Of a stretch of DNA of 64,000 nt, positions 58,343-64,000 are shown in pieces. Below the pieces are notes generated by a model. It made no database searches. It was not told the origin of the DNA and saw only the letters and a list, made by a program, of their open reading frames with translations. Made by a program: the position numbers and the translations under genes. This DNA is from Flaviflexus ciconiae (GTDB taxonomy: Bacteria; Actinomycetota; Actinomycetes; Actinomycetales; Actinomycetaceae): assembly GCF_003971195.1 (NCBI RefSeq), contig NZ_CP034593.1:1798001-1862000 (forward strand), in the 5' to 3' direction. The number at the start of each line of letters is the position of its first letter. The stretch's first letter is position 1.

Positions 58343-59338
58343 GTGTCCCTCTTAGTCGATGCAGCCCGAGGTATTCGAGGCGAGCGTGTCCCCGTTTGGT
58401 TTATGCGTCAGGCGGGAAGGTCCCTTCCTGAGTACCGCGCGCTACGCGAAGGTACAACGATGCTGGAGGCCTGCCTGCGGCCGGAGATGGCGGCGGAGAT
58501 CACAATGCAACCGGTACGCCGCCACGGCGTGGACGGTGCCGTGTTTTTCTCCGACATCGTCACTCCCCTCAAGGTCGCCGGTATTGATGTCGACATCAAG
58601 CCCGGCGTGGGCCCCGTGTTCGGCACATCCATCTCTTCCAAGGCCGACATCGACAATCTCGTCTCCCACAGGCTTGAGGACTCTCAGGAGATCCGGGACG
58701 CGGTCAAGATCTGCGTTGAGGAGCTCGACGTTCCCGTCCTCGGCTTCGGTGGCGCCCCCTTCACCCTCGCGGCCTACCTCGTTGAAGGTAAGCCCTCCCG
58801 CGATCACCTGGCGGCCCGCGCACTCATGTACTCCGACCCGGAATCCTGGGACCGCCTCATGACGTGGGCCGCCGACATCACCGGCCGGTTCCTGGAGATC
58901 CAGATCGAGGCCGGTGCCTCCGTCGTTCAGCTCTTTGACTCCTGGGCGGGCTCCCTGTCGCTGAAGACCTACGAAGAGAAGGTCCTCCCCTACTCGACGA
59001 GGGCACTCTCCTACGCAACGGTGCCCACCATTCACTTTGGTACGGGCACAAGCACGTTGCTGGGGCAGATGGCATCGATCTGCGATGTTCTCGGAGTCGA
59101 CTACCGTGTCCCGCTCGACTCGGTTGCAAAGCGGATCCCGGGAAAGCCCCTTCAGGGCAATATCGATCCGGCTCTTCTTGCGGCCCCGTGGTCGGTTCTC
59201 GAAAAGCACATCGATGAGATCATAGAAGCAGGCAAGGCGGCGCCCGCACATATCCTTAACCTCGGCCACGGAGTTCCCCCGACAACCGATCCCGAGGTCC
59301 TGACGAAGATCGTGTCCTACGTAAAGGGCGAGCTGTGA
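58343..59338 (+). CDS. hemE: Uroporphyrinogen decarboxylase
   Basis: HemE converts uroporphyrinogen III to coproporphyrinogen III. The 331-residue product starts at GTG 58343 and contains PVWFMRQAGRSLPEYR (residues 17-32), AAEITMQPVRRHGVDGAVFFSDI, GFGGAPFTLAAYLVEG, FDSWAGSLS and HILNLGHGVPP. No ribosome site is obvious, so the mRNA may have a very short leader. The stop overlaps the start of hemY by four bases. Confidence 0.95.
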   Translation: MSLLVDAARGIRGERVPVWFMRQAGRSLPEYRALREGTTMLEACLRPEMAAEITMQPVRRHGVDGAVFFSDIVTPLKVAGIDVDIKPGVGPVFGTSISSKADIDNLVSHRLEDSQEIRDAVKICVEELDVPVLGFGGAPFTLAAYLVEGKPSRDHLAARALMYSDPESWDRLMTWAADITGRFLEIQIEAGASVVQLFDSWAGSLSLKTYEEKVLPYSTRALSYATVPTIHFGTGTSTLLGQMASICDVLGVDYRVPLDSVAKRIPGKPLQGNIDPALLAAPWSVLEKHIDEIIEAGKAAPAHILNLGHGVPPTTDPEVLTKIVSYVKGEL

Positions 59339-60621
59339 TTGTCATCGTCGGAGGCGGCCTTGCCGGCCTCGTCGCAGCCCACGCCCTTGCCACCGCGGGC
59401 AAAGAAGTCACCCTCCTGGAGGCACGGAGCAAGCTCGGCGGTCTCGTCGCCTCCGAGGAAATTGGTGGAGTCCGTTTCGACATTGGAGCTGAGTCCTACG
59501 CCCGCCGGGCCACCGAGGTTACCGACTACCTGCACGGCCTCGGACTTGAAACGGTCCTCCCCGCGGGCCGGTCCTGGATCTGGAACGGCTCCCCCATCCA
59601 GATCCCCGCAAACACGTCCCTCGGTATCCCAGCCGACCCGTCCTCCGACGAGATCGCCGCAATCATCGCCGACACCGAACGGATCAAGGAAGACCTGGTC
59701 CTAGATCCCTCCATCGGTGCAGAAGCAACGACCCTCGCCGAGCTCGTAGAGGCTCGCATGGGAACCGAGCTGCTCGAGAAGCTCGTTCGCCCCATTGCCG
59801 GAGCCATCTACTCCACCGACCCGGCCAACCTGTCGATCAACCCAAAGCTGAAGGCAGACTTCCTCGAAACGGGAAGTCTGGCAAAAGCAGTTGCGAAGGG
59901 CCTGTCGGGCCCGGCAATTGCCTCTGTCGATGGTGGCATGTTCCGCCTCGTTGACGCTCTCGCCGAACAGGCTGAGGAAGCGGGTGCCGAGCTCGTGACG
60001 GGTGCACGCGTCAACTCACTGGACCTCACCGAGAGCGGCGCCTCCGTCACCGCGGAGATCGACGGCACCTCGATTGCTATCGATGCTGAGCACATCATCC
60101 TGGCCACCGATATTCGGTCCTCCCAGTTCCTTCTGGAACAGGTCATGGACCTGGAGCCGTTCGAGATCCCGCAGGGCAAGCCGACGACGCACGTCAGCCT
60201 TGTTTTGGACGCCCCTGAGCTTGATGAGGCACCGAGGGGCTCGGGCCTTCTCTGCGTTCAGGGCACCTCTCGCGCTAAGGCGCTTACCCACCTATCTTCC
60301 AAGTGGCCGTGGCTACGAGGGGTCACGGACTTCCATGCAATCCGTGTTTCCTATGCCCTGAACGAGGACCTCTCGACGGAGCAGGCACTCCAGGACGCCA
60401 ACCAGCTTCTAGGAACCCAGATCGACCGGGAAGCCATCGTCGGGGCCCGCGTGGTCCGCTGGGGAGATGCCCTGACTCCGTCAACACCTGCCCTGCGAAG
60501 CTGGGCCGAGGCCATCACCCCGCCCAAGCAGATCACCGTGACGGGCGCGTGGCGGGCAGGCACCGGCATCGCCGCCGTTATCCCCCACGCCCTCGCCTCG
60601 GCGCAGTCGCTTATCGACTAG
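59335..60621 (+). CDS. hemY: Coproporphyrinogen/protoporphyrinogen oxidase HemY (CgoX)
   Basis: This 428-residue FAD enzyme opens with IVIVGGGLAGLVAAHALATA and LLEARSKLGGLVAS, the Rossmann signature. It continues with VRPIAGAIYSTDPANLSINP and ends with VTGAWRAGTGIAAVIPHALA, which closes the FAD site. In genomes with HemQ, HemY acts on coproporphyrinogen III to give coproporphyrin III. The start GTG overlaps the hemE stop, indicating coupling. hemC begins about 3.3 kb to the right; the asparaginase locus lies between. Confidence 0.93.
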   Translation: MIVIVGGGLAGLVAAHALATAGKEVTLLEARSKLGGLVASEEIGGVRFDIGAESYARRATEVTDYLHGLGLETVLPAGRSWIWNGSPIQIPANTSLGIPADPSSDEIAAIIADTERIKEDLVLDPSIGAEATTLAELVEARMGTELLEKLVRPIAGAIYSTDPANLSINPKLKADFLETGSLAKAVAKGLSGPAIASVDGGMFRLVDALAEQAEEAGAELVTGARVNSLDLTESGASVTAEIDGTSIAIDAEHIILATDIRSSQFLLEQVMDLEPFEIPQGKPTTHVSLVLDAPELDEAPRGSGLLCVQGTSRAKALTHLSSKWPWLRGVTDFHAIRVSYALNEDLSTEQALQDANQLLGTQIDREAIVGARVVRWGDALTPSTPALRSWAEAITPPKQITVTGAWRAGTGIAAVIPHALASAQSLID

Positions 60622-60637
60622 GGAAACTCTTAAAGCC

Positions 60638-61631
60638 CTAAAGCCCGTGTCGGGCAACGGTGTTTCGGATCGTGTCCACGTGGGCTCCGGAGCTCAGGAG
60701 TACGTGAAGCAGGATGCGGAGCTTACGGCCAGTAAGGAATCCCCGGGGATGATGCCGCGTTCGATGAGGTCCTCCTCGGAACCCGGATAACCGTAGGAAT
60801 GCTCCAGGGTTGTTCCGCTTCCCGTTCGCGTCACCATCGCAACAAGGAGACCGTCCTTCATGAGCTGCTCGCACGCATCGGCAGTAGCCTCCGATAGATG
60901 GCCGACACCCGAAGCCTCGATAACGAGGGCGCGGGGATTATTCGAGGCAATGGCAGTCACCCACATTCCATCATCCGCCCACGGGGACTGGACGATTGGG
61001 ATGTGCAGTGGGTCCGCGGAAGGCACGGGTAGCGGATCAAACATTCTCGCTGGCTTCAGCATGAGTCGTAGCTTGCGTTCCGCGATCCTGCCCACCGGCC
61101 CCCACCCGGGCGACTGGAAAGTCCACACTCCGGTCGAGTGTGTTTTCGACACGAGCCTGGCGAGGTGAACGGTATCGTCCAGGACAACCAGCACCCCCAA
61201 GCCTCGTGCTTCTTCGGAAGAAGCAGCAACTACAGCGGATAGTAGGTTTGCTGGACCGTCAGTTCCCGGGAGGTTGGGGCTCCTCATGGCTCCCGTGACA
61301 ACGAGCGGCTCCTCACGATCCCACAGCAGGTCAAGGAAGTATGCCGTTTCCTCAAGAGTGTCCGTGCCGTGGGTGAGAACCACCCCACCGCCCCATCATC
61401 AACGGCCCTACGAGCAAACGCCAGAGCGTCGAGAACATGGGATGGGACGATCGCGGGGGACGCAACATTCGCGATCGAATGGGCCCGAATATCGGCAATA
61501 TTGGTGAGTTCAGGAACCGCAGCAACAAGGTCCTCAGCGTCAAGTTCCGGCTTCACTGCGCCGGTACCAACTGCGGACATGGCTATCGTGCCTCCGAGAG
61601 CCCCGACAGCAACAACAGGTTTCTTCGACAT
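60638..61631 (-). pseudogene. ansA: L-asparaginase, broken by two frameshifts
   Basis: The first part from ATG 61631 reads VVAVGALGGTIAMSA, with the catalytic Thr region, to AFARRAVDDGAVG. One G missing in the run near 61382-61387 moves sense to the next frame: VVLTHGTDTLEETAYFLDLL with the second catalytic Thr/Asp, VTGAMRSPNLPGTDGP, then to ERGIIPGD. A second missing base in the G/C run at 60741-60748 moves it again to GFLTGRKLRILLHVLLSSGA and the stop at 60638. With both restored the protein is about 330 residues, the type II/I asparaginase size, without signal peptide. Real decay is plausible because the neighbouring permease is also defective, but both losses are in homopolymers. Confidence 0.8.
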
Positions 61632-61633
61632 GA

Positions 61634-62616
61634 TCAGAATCCTCCCAGGATAATTGCAACGGCGGAAACGAATAAGAGACCAACAAGCTGGGACGGCCGT
61701 TGGAACTTGTTTGCCAACTTGAGGTCCGAGTCAGGAACGACCGGGATTGTCGTGGCTAGGGCAGCGACGGGGCCACCCGTAAGGAAATACTGCATAACCG
61801 CGGTCGGACCCGCGGCAGCGGCTGCCGCCGCCAACGGATTCACATCTCCCGTTGCCATCACAATAGAGAGCATAGGCAGGATGATGGCCGCAGAGGCCGA
61901 GTTTGACTGCGTGAGAAGCCCTGCCACTGCCGAGACGAGGATCAGCGTGATGATCGGGGCCGTGTCGATAAGCGGTTCGAACCAGTCACCGAGGAGATCG
62001 GTAATGCCGATAGCGCCGATAACAGCGGACATGTAAAGGAAACCAATCGTGGCGATAAGCGGAACTGCAACGCGCTGAACAGATTCAAGCATGGAACGCT
62101 CTGTGTCCATTGGATTGCTCCGCGCCATGAGCATGACGATGACGGACACAATGAAGCCAACAACAAAGACCGGGTATCCCATGGCAAAACCAACAATGAA
62201 AATGAGGAAGGGGAGCAGCACCCACCAGGTAGCTGGCTCATCGTCCTTGCGTTGGAAATCCTTGAGCGCCTCCTTGAGCTCAGCTGGCGACTGCTTCGCC
62301 CTGTCCTTGACATCCCCTCTCATCCGAAGGAACGAGACCAAGAAGATTGCGAGTGCCGTTCCAAGGCCGATCGCATTAATCCAGCCGAACGTAATGCCGG
62401 TCGTTGCGATGACTGCGAGAAGTGTTGGATGGGTGAATCCCGCGAAGTTACCGAGATGCCCCGCGTGTGCGTGAGTACCCGCTGACTTGTTCGGATCAAC
62501 CCCCAGCTTGACCGAGGCAGGTCCCGTGACAACCGCGGTGATCGCCGGTTGCGTGAAACCGGTGAAGGCACCAATCAGACCTGCGGCAATACCACCGGAC
62601 GTGGCGACTCCCGGAG
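61634..62616 (-). pseudogene. Multi-TM anion/dicarboxylate-type permease, 5'-truncated
   Basis: The frame encodes the C-terminal about 325 residues of a polytopic permease with several hydrophobic helices (e.g. PATWWVLLPFLIFIVGFAMG, VPLIATIGFLYMSAVIGAIG, AAIILPMLSIVMATG), with a charged cytoplasmic loop between. It enters abruptly at VATSGGIAAGLIGAFTGF; no in-frame start codon lies near, and the sequence further upstream belongs to the GntR gene on the other strand. I take it as the remnant of a DcuC/GntP-like carrier, perhaps for aspartate or asparagine given the adjoining asparaginase; the exact family is not certain. A poor start at 62677 is formally possible. Confidence 0.6.
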
Positions 62617-62623
62617 GTAGACA

Positions 62624-63280
62624 GTGGTAGCAGAGATGGGCTCCGGGCCCGCTCAGACGCAGGCTGGCTACGCACACGCGCAGATCCGCAAGGCGATTAT
62701 CAACGGAGAGTTCACGTCTGGGGACAGACTTCTGCAGGCAGAATTAGCAAAGCAACTCAATATTTCTGTTACCCCCGTCCGCGAGGCGCTTAGTCGCCTC
62801 AAGGAAGAAGGCCTTATCGAGTCTGTTCCCCACCGGGGAACTACCGTCGCGAAACTCAACATTGAGCAGGCCGAAGAGATCTATGCGATGAGGAAGCCTC
62901 TTGAGCCGATCCTTATCCGGCGCAATATTGATTCCATCCCCGATGAGGATCTGGCGCGGGCGGCCCGCCTGATTGACAAGATGAAGGCAACGGACGATCT
63001 TCTTACGTTCACGGCCATCAACGAGGACTTCCACGGAATCACGATGGGATACGACAATTCCTGGACATCCCGTATCGTCCAACAGCTGGCCGGAATCGCC
63101 TCCCCCTACGTATCTTTCTCTCTCCGCCTGTACCCGGAACAGATCGAGGAGTCCCACCGTGCCCACGAGGCAATTCTCAGCGCCGCGGCAGATCGGGATG
63201 TCGAACGCTTCATCGAACTCGAGGTCGCACACCTCGAATCCACCCTTGTCATTCTCCGCAAACTCGGCGATCGGGTGTAG
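62624..63280 (+). CDS. GntR-family transcriptional regulator (FadR/FCD type)
   Basis: This 218-residue regulator has an N-terminal winged helix (HAQIRKAIINGEFTSGDRLL, then LNISVTPVREALSRLKEEGL and VPHRGTTVAKL) and an all-helical FCD ligand domain, in which the His of NEDFHGI and of SHRAHEAIL probably bind metal. The start is GTG 62624, with GGAGG six bases upstream; an ATG at 62636 is the alternative. It is divergent from the permease-asparaginase pair and likely controlled them, responding to a carboxylic or amino acid. The gene itself appears intact. Confidence 0.85.
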   Translation: MVAEMGSGPAQTQAGYAHAQIRKAIINGEFTSGDRLLQAELAKQLNISVTPVREALSRLKEEGLIESVPHRGTTVAKLNIEQAEEIYAMRKPLEPILIRRNIDSIPDEDLARAARLIDKMKATDDLLTFTAINEDFHGITMGYDNSWTSRIVQQLAGIASPYVSFSLRLYPEQIEESHRAHEAILSAAADRDVERFIELEVAHLESTLVILRKLGDRV

Positions 63281-63402
63281 TTTCAAGTCGTACCCGGCGC
63301 GGCGGTTGCGAACTCTTTTTTGAAGCGGCTACTAGCAGGTAACTGCACACGAGGACGTGTTTTCCCCGGTCACCTTGCCATCCGCTCATTGAACATGCCA
63401 TC

Positions 63403-63449
63403 AAAGATCAGAACTCACCACCCGAAGAAAGATCAGAACTCCCCACCCG
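63403..63449. repeat. 22-base direct repeat, period 25
   Basis: AAAGATCAGAACTCACCACC plus CG (63403-63424) is repeated at 63428-63449 with one base changed (AAAGATCAGAACTCCCCACC plus CG). It is non-coding, between the GntR gene and the small membrane protein gene. Confidence 0.7.
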
Positions 63450-63517
63450 GACCACACCGATTGACGTAGCGTTGTAGCCATGGAAGATCTTGTTCTTCCG
63501 CGGCAGGAGAAGGAATC

Positions 63518-63664
63518 ATGACAGAGCGCCACGACGACGGGGACCCTCGCAAGGATCCATCGCCCAAACCGTTTCAACCCTTCAAGAAAAAGAAGGTTCT
63601 GTTTTCGACGGTGTTCGGCGTTCTTCTCGTTGTTGGTATTCTCCTTTTCGGCATTCTCTACTGA
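63518..63664 (+). CDS. Small single-TM membrane protein, 48 aa
   Basis: This short gene starts at ATG 63518 with a strong GGAGAAGG ribosome site. The product has a charged Pro/Lys-rich front (TERHDDGDPRKDPSPKPFQ, then PFKKKK) and one transmembrane helix to the end (VLFSTVFGVLLVVGILLFGI, then LY). The topology would be N-in. No family is known to me. The clean ribosome site, positive-inside charge and complete helix support a real gene. Confidence 0.7.
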   Translation: MTERHDDGDPRKDPSPKPFQPFKKKKVLFSTVFGVLLVVGILLFGILY

Positions 63665-63913
63665 GCACCGCTGTCGATAGCGATATCAGCGGTCTCCGCA
63701 TTTCCAACAAACGGTGCTACCCCCTGCCGACGAGCAATCTCAAGGGACAAGATCAAGACCACTCGGAGGTCACCGTAAAACTTTGGAAGTCTGCGTAAAG
63801 CTCTTGCGGGAGCTCTGCCAACGGCTTTCCTTTGAATTCTTAAGGACCACAGCGCTTCCTCCGAATTTCTATGGCCCAAAGCAGCCTGATCTCAAACGCG
63901 TATGATGGCTGAT

Positions 63914-64000
63914 ATGCATATCCTGCGCGTTGGTACGAGAACATCCGATCTAGCCCTGGCTCAGGCTTCTGCCGCCGCCCAGGAGATCGTCGACGCCGAT
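63914..64000 (+). CDS. hemC: Hydroxymethylbilane synthase (porphobilinogen deaminase), N-terminus only
   Basis: The window ends 29 residues into this gene. The visible start, MHILRVGTRTSDLALAQASA, contains the RVGTRxSxLALAQ signature of HemC, which polymerises porphobilinogen for haem synthesis. The ATG at 63914 fits family length; in-frame ATGs at 63902 and 63905 would add three or four residues. It continues the haem gene group of hemQ, hemH, hemA, hemE and hemY to its left. Confidence 0.85.
   Translation, partial: MHILRVGTRTSDLALAQASAAAQEIVDAD

Noticed and set aside
63490-63905. Frames of 102 and 63 codons before hemC
   Set aside because: They overlap the better supported 48-residue membrane protein or run into hemC out of frame, with no ribosome site.

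Overview
The window comes from a moderately high-GC Gram-positive actinobacterium. The markers are a BldC-type regulator, DUF3073 and DUF3618 proteins, an actinobacterial holin-like protein, a GTP-dependent PEP carboxykinase, an LppM-like lipoprotein, an SCP_3-type sterol-carrier protein and a coproporphyrin-dependent haem pathway (HemY, HemH, HemQ). An Actinomycetaceae-like host such as Flaviflexus is my guess, not a demonstrated identity.

Region 1, about 1-9.8 kb, is accessory DNA. It holds a visibly AT-richer type IIG restriction-modification gene that runs off the left edge, two tiny coupled ORFs, and a 5'-truncated integrase fused back to back with a 5'-truncated phage HTH gene. Next to these is a compact integrative element transcribed leftwards: integrase, a frameshifted unknown gene, excisionase-like HTH, Prim-Pol and winged-HTH genes. 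Iteron-like repeats lie beside an AT-rich tract at the distal end, and a nested palindrome lies upstream of the excisionase gene.

Region 2, about 9.9-24.5 kb, is mixed chromosomal backbone: a GlsB/YeaQ membrane protein, an EamA exporter, an mscS-msrB-EEP operon, tRNA-Glu/Asp/Phe, a GNAT acetyltransferase, a frameshifted methyltransferase, and a TetR gene divergent from a KstD-like flavoprotein with a strong operator-like palindrome. It ends with a large secreted nuclease, holin/DUF3618 genes, bldC and a DUF3073 gene.

Region 3, about 24.6-48.5 kb, is dominated by purine biosynthesis on the minus strand: purF-purM behind an RNB ribonuclease, purD, purC, purSQL and purA. Interleaved are an internally duplicated secreted 5'-nucleotidase, ptsI, gdhA, pckG and an LppM-like lipoprotein.

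Region 4, about 48.9-64 kb, holds glycogen phosphorylase, four tandem related small lipoproteins, a frameshifted class II aldolase, and the haem genes hemA-hemH-hemQ divergent from hemE-hemY, with the start of hemC at the right edge. Between them lies a degraded asparaginase/permease locus with a GntR regulator.

Two themes stand out. First, a secreted nuclease and a secreted 5'-nucleotidase share the same C-terminal Asp/Gly-rich repeat domain, suggesting paired surface enzymes for using extracellular DNA or nucleotides. Second, five single-base losses, each at a short homopolymer, break four genes including the glycolytic aldolase. Systematic sequencing indels are at least as likely as real pseudogenes.
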